From Haplosporangium gracile (Eukaryota > Mortierellomycota > Mortierellomycetes > Mortierellales > Mortierellaceae): a DNA stretch of 64,000 nt. The notes beneath the pieces were generated by a model. It saw nothing but the letters and a program-made list of their open reading frames with translations. It was not told the origin of the DNA and did not search any database. The DNA lies in assembly GCA_015499985.1 (NCBI GenBank), contig JAAAUF010000025.1, forward strand, positions 1 to 64,000, written 5' to 3'. Position numbers and translations under genes: made by a program. Below, in pieces: positions 20,587 through 31,423 of the stretch. Positions within the stretch are counted from its first letter, which is position 1; every line of letters starts with the position of its first letter.

Positions 20587-23192
20587 GCCTTCGATGGCTT
20601 GGTCGCTAACGAGCAAATGGGATGGAGTGGGTTTTGTTTGTTGTTGTTTCGGAAGAGTAAAAAAAAATGGAACGGCGAGGTTGATTTGGAAACGACGACT
20701 ACGGAAAATGCAAAAATAGGTGGATGAGAGAGAGAAAAGAGGAGTAAAGAAGAAAAAAAAGAATTCATTTGTTTGCATTTTATGCGAATTTGTTAACACA
20801 GGTTTAGACGCATTCGGTCAGTGGGTAAGGCCAGTGGCTTAAACATGGCGAAGCACGTAAAGATAGATATGGAAAACCAGACATTTTACACTGTCGCCGG
20901 CAAGCAGACTATCAACTGCGCAAAGCATTGTCGTGTTCATCTCTTGATGCAAGAAGGAGCGCTTGCACAACGGAGAGCAAAGCAAAACAACGAAGAAAAA
21001 GGGAACAACAGCAACGAACAGCGCTTCAGTACAAGGATCTAGGCTGACATCAGGAACGAAGACGACAATTTAATATAACGAACCCTTCTCATCAAAGCAG
21101 GCATCGCTCAATTGCTTCTTTTTACTACCCTTCCTTTCATTTCTCTCCCTCCCTCCCTCTTTCCCTCGCGACATGGATGTTGCATATCCTTCTCATTTGT
21201 AGCAATCTCATACCATGAAGGAATTTCACGTCGTGGGACAATTTCAAAAAAAAAAATTGCTCAACGGGGGAACCACACCGGGAACATGCTAAGGTCATTT
21301 GGTGCTCTCTCAGTCCAAGTTTAGATATAACAATTCATTTGCGTCCCTGCTTTTCCTTTTTGTCGGGACTTTGCCATGTTGCCTTCACCTATTTTGCTGA
21401 TTTTGTGTATTTTTCAAACAGAAAAAAAAAGTTCAAGTTTTCTGAACAGCAAATCCGAATGGAAGGGAGCGCTGACAAAATTGGTGAGAACCCTCCGTCC
21501 TCACTCCTCCTCGTCTTCTCCCTCCTTCACCAGCTCCCTTGCTTAAGTAGCGTGTGCTCTGCTCTACTGATCATTTGCACATAAACATACACTCACCTTC
21601 CTGGAATTATTTTTATATTCGGGATCCCTTTGCTCTTCGCCTCTCTTATTTTCATTTGACACGCGAAAAATTTAGTCGTTCGCTTTTCGTCAACAGGGTT
21701 CTCATTGAGGAGGGAGCGTTCATTTCTCTCCTGTCTTCTCTCGGCTTCTTTTGCTTCTGTTTTCAAATCGGCAATTATGCACCCTTTTAGAACGCCAGCC
21801 CTCCTTCTTTTCATCGCGATACCCTCACACACAAAACACGTCCTCCTGAGATGACTTTTTTTGGTTTTTTTTTTAGTTGTTCAAGAATGTCTATTTGTGG
21901 ACGTCTATGGCCGTCACTGGGCATGAAAATTGAGCCCATGGGGTAAGGTAGTAAGTAGAGCATGCAAGCTAAAATACAACAAGCACTTCCAAGGGTTCCT
22001 TGACGAAAAAGGGGTTGAAGCGTAGAACTTTTCTACAGTGGGTATTTTTACCTACAGTAGTAACAAAAGCGATGTCCATATAGTTTTTTTTCCTTCTCAT
22101 TCGAACGACGAGCAGGCCAACACTTTTTTTCGACATTGAAAAAAACAAGAATTCTAAATTGAGGCGCATTGTCCACTGTCCTCTCGCTGTCCCCCTACAA
22201 TTCCCTTTTTTGCTCCCTGCCTTAACCTTTTAATCTTTCGAGTTTCATATACTATCTCTCTCTGTCCCTCTCCTCTTCTTCGACGTCTCTCCTTTTCAGT
22301 TCCCAAAAATATTACAATGCATCGAGTATTAGCAAAAGAGACGAGAGACTGACAAAACAACAGAAAAACAACAGCAGAGAAGAAATGAGGCCGAGCGAGT
22401 GTATGTGTGAGTGTGAGGAAAGGGAGGGGGAGCAAATCAATTACTCGAGATGGTGCCTTTTTGTTTTCGACTTAGGAGGTTGTGCTGTAGCAATGTGGCA
22501 TGGCCTTAATTTCCGAACAAAATTGGTCGCCTCTCAAGTTGTGCGCTTACTCGAAACGAAAAAAGGCAGGAAAAAAGAGAGCAAAATAGTATAGCGTTAT
22601 CGCTCTTGTTTTCCTGCGTTCATTTCATTTCCCTTTCACTTTGTCACCACCGACATGGTTATTTACAGCGGTAGTAATTCTGATGGAAAGTAAAGTGGAG
22701 ACGGGATAGGATGGGATAGGATGGAGCGTTTGGGATGTCGACAGACTATGTTGTTGGGTCTCCTTGTCAAATGACCAGTGCGCTCATCTTTCACTCCTTG
22801 ATGTAGAGGAGCCAAAGGGGAGGAGCGAGAGTGGAGCGAGCGAAGGGTGGAAGGTATGAATAGCGATTCTCTTGGTTGAATGTGAGGCGCTCCATGACAA
22901 AGGATTATCTGTTCTTGGTATCCGTTTTGTTTATTTGTCCCATTCAAAATGGTCTTCGCCGCCCACATGTGAAGGAAAAAGGCACACATTCCTGTTCCTT
23001 ATTTTATATTTACTCCTGACAAGCAGGCACGAAAGAGAGATCCCATAACCATGATGGATGCATCAAGTGGACGCCCTGTCATTATTTTATGCAAACCTTT
23101 TCTCAAACACTGTCGGTTACAGCATCCATAAACCACCGCATATTGTAATGGAAACAATAACATAGCTTAAACTGATTGTACGACAATGGACT
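20587..23192. other. Intergenic, no gene recognised
   Basis: 2.6 kb. ORFs up to about 108 codons, on both strands, lack domains or paralogues in this window. Pyrimidine-rich leader-like stretches occur at 21,120 and 22,200-22,300. Confidence 0.4.
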
Positions 23193-23199
23193 TATAAAA
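23193..23199 (+). promoter_or_regulatory. TATA box of a small Pro/Gln/Asn-rich gene
   Basis: TATAAAA, 186 bp upstream of the ATG at 23379. Confidence 0.5.
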
Positions 23200-23378
23200 A
23201 GCAATGGACGTTGTCGTCGTTTGGACCCCACTTTTCCGATAGTACATCCACCGAGCAACCTCCAGTTCCCAATCTCCATCCAGCGCATGCTCCACATCTG
23301 ACCCACATCCGACCCACATCCGTACCCAAAACACCCCACTTCAACCCAATCTTCAAAGCAAAAGTTGTGAGAGGGAAG

Positions 23379-23594
23379 ATGATGACCATCACTCACCAAA
23401 AGTCTGCCCGCGCCGACGATGCTTCAAGACAAAACGACAACAACGAAGGCATCTTCCTCGACAGCGAAGTCGTGAACGTCGGTGGTCAAGCGCCCAACCC
23501 TCCTCAACCCGCCGGCCAGCCTGGCGCGCCCAACCAGAACCAGAACCCTGGCCCTCAAGGAGGTCCCGCCGGCCAACCTCCAGTTCCTGCCTAG
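23379..23594 (+). CDS. Small Pro/Gly/Asn/Gln-rich protein, unknown function
   Basis: 71 aa from ATG 23,379 (a second ATG follows immediately). The N-terminal 35 residues are polar (ITHQKSARADDASRQNDNN), then GIFLDSEVVNVGG, then a disordered tail built of P, G, Q, N and A (QAPNPPQPAG, NQNQNPGPQGG). No signal peptide or helix. The frame is open upstream to 23,211, but the TATA box at 23,193 makes most of that extension untranslated. AATAAA lies at 24,040. It resembles the trio at 16-18 kb in size, TATA spacing and Pro content, but I cannot align the sequences convincingly. It is the only plus-strand gene in the 19-53 kb block. Confidence 0.5.
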   Translation: MMTITHQKSARADDASRQNDNNEGIFLDSEVVNVGGQAPNPPQPAGQPGAPNQNQNPGPQGGPAGQPPVPA

Positions 23595-24039
23595 AGCTGT
23601 CTGTCCTGATTTCCACGCGTTCGGGAGACCGACAGACGCGTTTTCCTCTGAGTCGATCTTGCCAAATGTCAGCTTGCCGATCCAATCTCGAAGTCAACTT
23701 CAACTCAGTACCAGTGCCTATTCCTCAGCTTTACTTTCATCTTCAACTTTTTGTCCCCACGCCCCCAAAACAACCCTACGACCCCTTTACGCCAATGCCA
23801 CCCATTCAATCACCATTTCTTATTTTTATGCTCACCACGAACACCCACCCCTCCTGCATATCCCTACGCACATCTGCTAAACCCGCATATATTACCTTCC
23901 GCCTTTATGCCTTTTTTTTCTCCTTTCTAACTCTCTTTCTTCACTGTTTTTATGCCGCTCAACGCTTTTACGCCTCTCACACCCACATTCTCGGCTCCCG
24001 ATATGCATAGGTTGGTTATCTGTATATACTTTTTTTTAA

Positions 24040-24045
24040 AATAAA
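24040..24045 (+). terminator. Polyadenylation signal, small Pro-rich gene
   Basis: AATAAA in an AT-rich stretch 446 bp beyond the stop at 23,594. Confidence 0.35.
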
Positions 24046-26259
24046 GCGCGCTAATGTAATAAAAACACAGGGGGTGCTATCTATGCGACTTCAGACAAGA
24101 ACAATGACGACGATGGAGTAAGCTTTGTCATATTAGGAGGAGCTCAAGCGCTCCAAAGCAAAGGACGGGGGTGGGAGTGGGGGGAAGGAAGAAGGAAGGT
24201 AAGAAACAAGAAGAACGGGAGTAAGGTAGGGTGAAGGGTGTATGGATGAACGGACAATTTAGGTGCGCAGGGCGCACTGATCAAAAACAAACGCATCAAC
24301 CGACCACCCTCAAAAATCAACAACAAATCAGTAAGAAAAATTGTCCATGCAAATAATTTAGGGAGACGACTATAATTAACTGAACGGAGGAAAAAAAGGT
24401 GGTAAAAATGCGTGAATGGACAGGATAACAAGGGTACTATACACTAGAAAACTAAAGACGTGGTCGCTTGGACCTGAAAGAAAGAGGCAGCAGCAGGATG
24501 AGCTGATGAAGAAGGTAATGGACTGAATTGAAATGAAAACAAAAAAGGGTTAGAGTGAAAAATGGAAGGGGATGAAAGTGAGGACAACATTAAAGGAAGA
24601 GGAAGAGCAAAGAAGGGAGCTAGGAAGAAAAAGGTAACTTTAAGGACTCTAAAGCTTGCATGAATTTGTGCGCGAGTGCTCTTCACTTCCCCACTGACCA
24701 AGCTCTTCTTGCTAGTGTTTTTCTTACATCAGCTCTAGTGCTGTTTTTATTTCCGCGACTGAGCAACGAACAGAGCGCTCTTTTTTCGAACGAACGGACG
24801 CATTGGACATTGGACGATATTAATCTTAAACAGTTATGCGGCATGGTATGTATCCATGCCATAGAGCTAAAAAGCTCCTTGCATTCTTCGTTTGCCTCTT
24901 GTCGCCCCCTACAATTGCCGTTTTGTGTAAAGTATCCGTTGCATTTACTTTGTATCCATCCCTTTCTTAGTCGCAAATATCCAATCGTATAATGGTTTGT
25001 GTTGAAAGGATCCAGGAGAGCTTTGCCATGTGCAGAGTGAAAAATAGCGTTGATTCCACGCATGAATACCGATTGTCTCCACTTGGAAATAAACTTACCC
25101 CGTCTTTTCTTGTCTAAGTGTGTCCTGTGCTTTTTTCGTCCTCCCCTGAGCAACATGTCCCCCCCTTTTTGTTCTCCACGTAGTCAAAATTCCCGTCCCT
25201 TCCTTGGCGCTCTTTTCCCAGGCCGGGTTCCTATGACGTCGGTCAAGATATCCTGCCTAGACACTCTCATAGTCGTCTGCAGATCAAATTATATAGGTCA
25301 TCTTCGCGACTTGAGGATCGACTAGACATGCAATTCGCGAGCGTTGGGCGTTCAAAAACCAAGCCACCCCAGATATCGGAAAAATAAATGACATCTTTCC
25401 CTTGCATGCTAAATTTCACTGACAGAGAGAGAGAGACAGAGGGAGAGACAGAGAGAAAGGGGGAAAGTCCGATGACACCAACATTTGCACGCACATCGTC
25501 ATTAATGCTGACAAGGGTGCCAGTCGTCCAAGCTATTTCTGATCCTGCCAGCAATCCCGGTTTGTTGCCTTTTTTCTTGTATTGCCTGTCGGTGGTAATT
25601 GCCCTTCTTTTTTTGGTTCCTGGACTACCGCTGCTAATTACGTTTCCTTTTTACTATTGGTTGTTGGCCGTCAGGCACAATGCCGTTATCAGTGATAAGT
25701 TTGATCGTTTCAGGCTAATAACTGATCCGAGTTGCCTGTTTTAGCGAGCAATGTTTCCTCTTTTGTTACGGTGTAGTCGTGTTTGTTGTTGTGGTAGTGA
25801 TTGTAGTTGGTGTAGATTGGAATGAGGAACGACCAAGCTGATGCGTATGCCATCGTTCTGCACACATTCAAAGCAACATATGAACACTGATGCGCATTTC
25901 TGTCTTAGGTGTTCATGTGTCCTATATGTCTTCTTTGTCCTACGTGCCTTATGTATCCATTGCTGTTCATCCCTGTGTTCGTTTATGATGAGAGACTGTT
26001 AGTTCATCACTTGCTGCACTCCCTGCTACACGCCCTGCTGCGTTTCCTGATGCCGATGCCTGGTCTAGTGTTTTCCTTCGTGATCTGATGACATATTGGT
26101 GGTAAGTAGATGATGTCGTTTGCCGTCTTGTTTGTTTGTGTTTGTTATGCCAAGAGGAACAAAATAGAACAAAAATTGGCTAAGTGACGCAAACATACAC
26201 ATACGAATATGACAGCGCCAAACAAAACACGCAGACAAAAACAGAAACCAGAGCGTTTT
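24046..26259. other. Intergenic, no gene recognised
   Basis: Purine-rich at 24,170-24,240 and 24,530-24,640, with a GA microsatellite near 25,424-25,465. A 118-codon plus-strand ORF (25,388-25,744) has a hydrophobic stretch but starts inside the GA repeat and has no promoter or paralogue. Confidence 0.4.
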
Positions 26260-28005
26260 TTACTCGCCCAGTTTTTGCTTCAGTTTATTCCTACTTCCAA
26301 CAATACCCGTACACGTCTTCTCATGCTTTGTCGTATTGTACTCTCTCGACAGCGCCTCGCCACACTTCTCACACTTCTTCAGCTCATCTTTCTTGTGCAC
26401 CGATTTGATGTGTCTTGTCAGGTTGCCTTTGCGTGGGTAAGAGCGGCCGCAACCAGAATACTCGCACTCGTACTTCCTGAGTTTGTCGTGTTTGTATTTG
26501 ATGTGTGCATTCAAGTTCTTGATCGATGCAACGTAGTCTTCACACTTGGGGCACTTGAGACGTGTACAACAGATCCGTGGAGCACTGGAGGCAGTTGGAG
26601 GTTTACCGGGAGTGGAGGAAGAGGAGGACGGACTACCTCGGCGGCCGGGACGACAACGACCAGGAGAAAGAGGACGTCGGCTAATGCTAATATTAGCGCT
26701 GGCACTGGCCCTGAAGCTGCTCGCCGACTCGCTGGAGCTGGCACTACTTGGAGACCCGCTGACACTAGAGGTGCTCGATGACACGCTGGCAACGGGACTG
26801 TTGCTGCCGCTGTCCCTGTTGCGGACGGCGATGATGATGTTAGGTGTGATGCTGGTTGGCGGTGATGTAGAGGCCAAGATCGGCCGGAGCACCTGTCCGG
26901 GCAGTGACTCAGCAGACTTGACACAAACGGACTTCTGGGCAAATCGGAGGTATTTTGCGCCATGGAAGATAAGTTTATGTCTATTCGAAAGAACGCGCTC
27001 CTGAACCTCGAGGCCCCGGAAGGTGCATTCGGTGGGCTGTTCGACACTGTTCATTGAGAAGGCAGAGGGGTCTTCATGGTCAATACGGGGATGTCTGAGA
27101 GCAAAGAAGCTCTGGGCGGGGTTGTTGTTCTCATCGATGCCAAGCTTGAGGGTCAAGGTGTGTTGCAGTGTAGGACGTCCTGCGATGCATGCGGGGCTGG
27201 AGGAGTACCCTTGGTCGGCACTTGAAACATTCAGTAGGTAGCCGAAGCTTGTCGCCTTCCACTTCAGACTTGCGTGTGTTGGAGGCGGTGATTGTGGGCT
27301 TGAGGAGGAGGAGGAAGAAGAGGTGGTGGGGAAGGAAAAGGGGGGAGAAGGGGTTGGGGACTCCACGGCAGGAGGTGGCACAAGAGCGTACTCGAGAACA
27401 CAAAGACCATCAATCTCTCCGTAGGATTTGCCGAGGTTGTTGAAGACGACCTTGGCACAAATAATCCGTTTGACATTCTCGGGAAAAGCATTGGCGGGGG
27501 TCGGGATGGGGGATGCAAGAAGGGCCTCAGCAGGAGTTGGTGATATGTAAGGGGCGGTTGTTGCTGTTGGCATTGTCGCCAGCAAGTCAAGTTTCTTGCA
27601 AAAGAGCAGGTACGGCAGACGGGGATTTGGCAGCTCGACAGTATAGCGATGAGACACGACGGCGATTCTCTTTTTGCGACCGAGGTGGTTCAATTCGGGG
27701 ATTTCATAGTGGGACCCAAACTCGACCATATGGCTTCTGCAGTTCCAGACGAGGGCTTTTTGACCGGTACAAGTGAAAGAGTACTCCAGGATTGCGATAT
27801 AGTCGCCAAGGGGGGTCCAGTGAGAGAGTTGGCAGTTGAACGGTTTGTGACGAGGGTTCGCTGCTGCGGTTTCCTGCTGTGAGGGGACGATATACGGAGG
27901 TTGTGGCAGGGAGGCAAACTTGTCGGTGAAGTCTTCAATCGACTCCACGAGGGGTCCAAGGGCTTCCAAGGGAATGTCAAAGGAGGGTTTGTAGGCGGTA
28001 ACCAT
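26260..28005 (-). CDS. C2H2 zinc-finger protein with long N-terminal region (putative transcription factor)
   Basis: Single-exon frame of 581 aa starting at ATG 28,003-28,005. Three C-terminal fingers lie at about residues 483-565: CPKCEDY..H..H, CEYSGCGRSYPRKGNLTRH..H (a C-x4-C finger), and the C2HC-type CEKCGEALSREYNTTKH ending in Cys. The basic end RNKLKQKLGE follows. The first 400 residues include a region with repeated short hydrophobic blocks (GDYIAILEYSFTC, GEIDGLCVLEYAL, SFGYLLNVSS) that looks folded, then Ser-rich disorder (residues about 400-470). I do not recognise this N-terminal region, and it does not align with the three-gene N-terminal domain further right. The finger layout of two canonical plus one terminal C2HC equals that of the neighbours at 19.3 and 28.8 kb. 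Nuclear DNA binding is inferred. Confidence 0.85.
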   Translation of the reverse strand: MVTAYKPSFDIPLEALGPLVESIEDFTDKFASLPQPPYIVPSQQETAAANPRHKPFNCQLSHWTPLGDYIAILEYSFTCTGQKALVWNCRSHMVEFGSHYEIPELNHLGRKKRIAVVSHRYTVELPNPRLPYLLFCKKLDLLATMPTATTAPYISPTPAEALLASPIPTPANAFPENVKRIICAKVVFNNLGKSYGEIDGLCVLEYALVPPPAVESPTPSPPFSFPTTSSSSSSSSPQSPPPTHASLKWKATSFGYLLNVSSADQGYSSSPACIAGRPTLQHTLTLKLGIDENNNPAQSFFALRHPRIDHEDPSAFSMNSVEQPTECTFRGLEVQERVLSNRHKLIFHGAKYLRFAQKSVCVKSAESLPGQVLRPILASTSPPTSITPNIIIAVRNRDSGSNSPVASVSSSTSSVSGSPSSASSSESASSFRASASANISISRRPLSPGRCRPGRRGSPSSSSSTPGKPPTASSAPRICCTRLKCPKCEDYVASIKNLNAHIKYKHDKLRKYECEYSGCGRSYPRKGNLTRHIKSVHKKDELKKCEKCGEALSREYNTTKHEKTCTGIVGSRNKLKQKLGE

Positions 28006-28797
28006 ATTGTTTGAGAGGGAAGAAGGGGGGTGTTATATTAGTGGTTGGGTAGTTTAGCTGTTGCTGTGCTATGTTGATTGGGCAGGGGTTGGCTGGGAAG
28101 TACGGGTTGTTATTGTCGAATGGTAGCTGTTATTGATAGGCTTAGCAGCTGTCTGTGTTGTTTTTGGATGGTTTTTTTTTTCTTTTCTGTTTATCAATTG
28201 GGTTAAAGTACAGTGGTGTGGTAACTACTGTCTTGGATATGAGTGAGTAGGAGTGTGTATGTGATATATGTGATGTATGTATGTGGGTGGGTGAGTACGT
28301 GGAAGAGTGTGCAGAAATGGTGGGTAGCGAACGAAAAACAAAAAAAAAAAAAAAAAGGGAAAAATATCCAAAAGTCGAAACATTTCTCTGTCGTTGTTGG
28401 AGCTTTGAAATGAGTGAACACTTCCTTGTGCCCAATAATCGTTTACAGTTAGTTTCGCCAATGTACAGCGTACATGGAGACTGACTATGATAGCAAGTTG
28501 CCCCCGTCACGTGCTACCAAAGGGCAGGCGATATTCTTGAAACGAGAGGGGACTGCACGCACACTCACGACGCTAAAAAAAAAAGAGAGGGGAGAGAGAG
28601 ATAAGAAACAAAGGGCTGCAAACGACAATGGTCAACTACAGTTATTTCACCACATAAACAGCGAAAGTCGTATAAGATGAAATTGGAGCATTCAAAAGTC
28701 CCTTTACTCAAAGAGTGGTAGCCACACGACAATTCAGAACAGAGCAAATGGATGAACAAGTGGATATGTATTTACTAAGAAACATATTTAAAAACAG
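28006..28797. other. Spacer between two minus-strand zinc-finger genes
   Basis: Includes an A run at about 28,340-28,357. It would hold the promoter of the gene ending at 28,005 and the 3' end of the next one. No TATA box is obvious. Confidence 0.4.
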
Positions 28798-30165
28798 CTA
28801 CTGGCGTTTGCTTCGGCAAGTTCTCTGATGACTTAGGAGGCCGTCAGCTCTGGACAACGATCGGCCACAATGTTCGCAGGGATATGTCTTGTTCTCGTGG
28901 CTCGTCGCCCTGTGTCGCTCCATATCACTTGGTCTAGTAAACGTCTTTTTACAGGCATCGCACGCAAAGGATGGGCGGTTCTCGTCGTGGGCCCCCATGT
29001 GGGCATTAAGGCCTTTGCGACTTGCAAAGTTCTTGGGGCACAGGTCGCAAGAGAACCGGTAGGTGGATGCTTCTGCTTCTGCTGACGAAGGCGAAGAAGG
29101 GGTCAAGTCCTTGGGCAACACCTTGCGGTTTTTGGTGGAGGGAGAGGTCCTGCGCTGAGCCTGCCGTTCATCCGACCTTGATCGCTTTGTGCAGGAGGAC
29201 GAAAGATAGGAATGGTCCTGGTCCAAGGAAGGAACGTGGGCGTCAACATTCTTGCAGGACTGAGAGGCAGACTCGGCAGGCACATTGTTAACAACGCCAT
29301 GAGCCCAGCAGCTGGAGAGGACGCTTTCACACAGACTGAAGCAGTTGTACGCCAGATGGGCGACATCGAATGGGTAATATTGATCGTCGACAGAGACGGG
29401 GATGCTATAATGACGGTCGTCCTCTTGCCACTCGCCCGAGATCAAGGAAAACTCGATAACGACAAACTCTTGGATCTGCTTGACGCCAAAACCCAAATCT
29501 GCAAAGCGGGGGACTCTGCACGAAACCTTGGTGATAGAGTCGTCCAGTGGTCTGCAAAATTCATCACCATGCGAGACGTTGTTAGTGGTAGAGGGCAGCA
29601 ACAAGGGAGACTGAGTGGGCAAAGGCACGGTAGTCTGCTTGCCGTAGACGGAGCCGACAGCTCGCTCATACAGCTCTCGGCAGGACTTTGGGCGATCTTC
29701 AGGAGAAGGAAGGTCTCTTGGACGGACGAGGTACTGCGTCTTGGAGTTGACTTTCGCGCACACCTCATATATCTTGGTAATCATGGACCCATCGGCGTTC
29801 GTATTGGCATCGGTCGGCTCGGGTTGCAGGACGTAGCTGAGGTCACCCTTCTCGACAACATAGCCGAATGTCTCTGGGCCCCTGCCTTCGTCCTGAAAGG
29901 CGACCCCAGTGATGCAGCAAAAGCTACCCTGGGTGGCCTTAACGGGTGTGAAGGACGGGCCATGGTAGGTCCGGGGGAGATCGGTATCAGACACCTTGCC
30001 ACGAGCATGATCCAGACACACGACTCGTAAGCCCTCCTGGAGGGACAGGAACCGGGGAGACCAGGGAAGCGCTTCATGGTAGTAGCTTCCGACGCTAGAG
30101 GAGAGAGAGTCGATGTCGGATCCAGTCTGGAATCTTGGTGGTTGGGCAGCGGGGTACCTGGACAT
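28798..30165 (-). CDS. C2H2 zinc-finger protein (putative transcription factor)
   Basis: Single-exon frame of 455 aa, ATG at 30,163-30,165. Fingers occupy residues 371-450: CDLCPKNFASRKGLNAH..H, CDACKKTFTRPSDMERH..H and a C2HC finger, CEHCGRSLSRADGLLSH ending in Cys. The basic end RSKRQ follows. Upstream of the fingers is a basic, Ser-rich linker with KRSRSDERQAQRR, a plausible nuclear localisation signal. The N-terminal 300 residues contain folded-looking blocks (GSFCCITGVAFQDEG, GYVVEKGDLSYVLQ, QEFVVIEFSLISGEW) of unknown family. A large antisense ORF across it is a shadow. Nuclear DNA binding inferred; target genes unknown. Confidence 0.85.
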   Translation of the reverse strand: MSRYPAAQPPRFQTGSDIDSLSSSVGSYYHEALPWSPRFLSLQEGLRVVCLDHARGKVSDTDLPRTYHGPSFTPVKATQGSFCCITGVAFQDEGRGPETFGYVVEKGDLSYVLQPEPTDANTNADGSMITKIYEVCAKVNSKTQYLVRPRDLPSPEDRPKSCRELYERAVGSVYGKQTTVPLPTQSPLLLPSTTNNVSHGDEFCRPLDDSITKVSCRVPRFADLGFGVKQIQEFVVIEFSLISGEWQEDDRHYSIPVSVDDQYYPFDVAHLAYNCFSLCESVLSSCWAHGVVNNVPAESASQSCKNVDAHVPSLDQDHSYLSSSCTKRSRSDERQAQRRTSPSTKNRKVLPKDLTPSSPSSAEAEASTYRFSCDLCPKNFASRKGLNAHMGAHDENRPSFACDACKKTFTRPSDMERHRATSHENKTYPCEHCGRSLSRADGLLSHQRTCRSKRQ

Positions 30166-31423
30166 GGCAGTAGTACGTATGCTTGTCCCAAATAATACGA
30201 AAAAAGGAGTCGAAGGTGCCTGGATGAATTTTTCTCAGCGGATTATTCCAAATGGAGACACAAACGGCATAGTGCGACGGGCGGAAGGTGAAAAAGTGTG
30301 AAAAGAGCTGACAGAAGGAATAGGGTTGAAGGTTGGGATCAATAGAAGAACAACAAGGTTCATGGGTGTGAGGGAAGGAGTGAAAGAGGATTTAACAGAA
30401 ACAGATACGAAAGGGTGAATGATAGCAGCGATAAACGGAGAAGGGGGAGAAATGATGAATCAGGAGTAAACTGCAAAGGGGAGTGAAAGTGAAAAAGGAA
30501 GGGAGGAGGCAAGGATAAAGAGGAAGGGAATTGTGCAAAAAGAAAGTGAGAAAAGATGAGAGGGTGAGAGGGTGAGAGGAAGGAGAAGGAAGATTAGGAC
30601 AGGAAAGTGGAGCGAGGAAGGTGTGAAGAAGAAAGAAGAAAGAAGGAAAGAAGGGAAAATGGAGAATATGAAGCGAAAAAAAACAAACAAACAAGGCGCG
30701 AGGACGAGGGCAAGAGGAGAGAATGACCAAAAGATAGTGTACTTCCTTTCCTTGTTGTTCTCGCTGTTGCTTGCAGTTGCTTGGGGGGTTTTTTTCTTTT
30801 TTTTGGTTTTCGTACTTTTTCATTATTCACTGCTGGCGATTTTTTTCTTTATTGACAGCGGGCAATTGGTCAAGCAAGTAACTGATGGGAGACAATCCGG
30901 ATAACGACAAGCGAGGGTTTGCGAGGGACAGAAAGGTAGGAAGGAAGAGATGGAATGAAGGAAATGATGATGTCCGTAAGGGTGTAGTGAATAAGCATTG
31001 AACCAGTGGCCTTGTATTGAAATTAAATTAAACGGTATCGAGACCGTTTCCTCGCCTGAATGGGGGTAACTGAGGGGTGGATGGGTTGGATTGAAAAAAC
31101 AAAAAATAGAGACAGTCCAGATGACATCGAACAGAGGGAAGGAAGGTAGTGAACACAAACAAACCTGCAGCACACAAAGGGAGGAGGAGGGTGGGTAAAG
31201 AGAGACAAAATGCACAAAAATGAAAAAGATGGAATGGCACACAAAACAAAATGGGAAGAGAGAGAGAGAGAAGGGACGAGAGGACCCTGGTTGTAGAGAG
31301 TGCTGGGAGCATACAGTAACCTGACAGTTTTTGTTTGTCTTTTTTCTCTCGGTTCTTTTTATTCGTTGGAAGAGATATACATAGACATATAGACATATAG
31401 ACAATAAATACATGAATAAACGT
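30166..31423. other. Spacer between minus-strand zinc-finger genes
   Basis: Strongly purine-rich on the plus strand (30,440-30,700 and 31,230-31,300), which opens long low-complexity ORFs on the opposite strand. AATAAA on the minus strand (31,358-31,363) lies 61 bp past the stop of the next gene. Confidence 0.45.

Noticed and set aside
20587..20799. N-terminal extension of the 19.3-kb zinc-finger frame
   Set aside because: Open frame but Phe-rich (six in a row) and unlike a protein N-terminus; likely leader or intron sequence.
25388..25744. 118-codon plus-strand ORF with a hydrophobic stretch
   Set aside because: It begins in a GA microsatellite, has no TATA box, and no paralogue or domain.
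26209..26781. 190-codon plus-strand ORF
   Set aside because: Antisense to the fingers and Ser-rich linker of the 581-aa zinc-finger protein; composition follows from that.
29212..30030. 272-codon plus-strand ORF
   Set aside because: Fully inside the 455-aa zinc-finger gene on the other strand, with no independent promoter or domain.
30392..31396. Long minus-strand ORFs rich in Phe, Ser and Leu
   Set aside because: Produced by purine-rich DNA; no start context, domains or paralogues.
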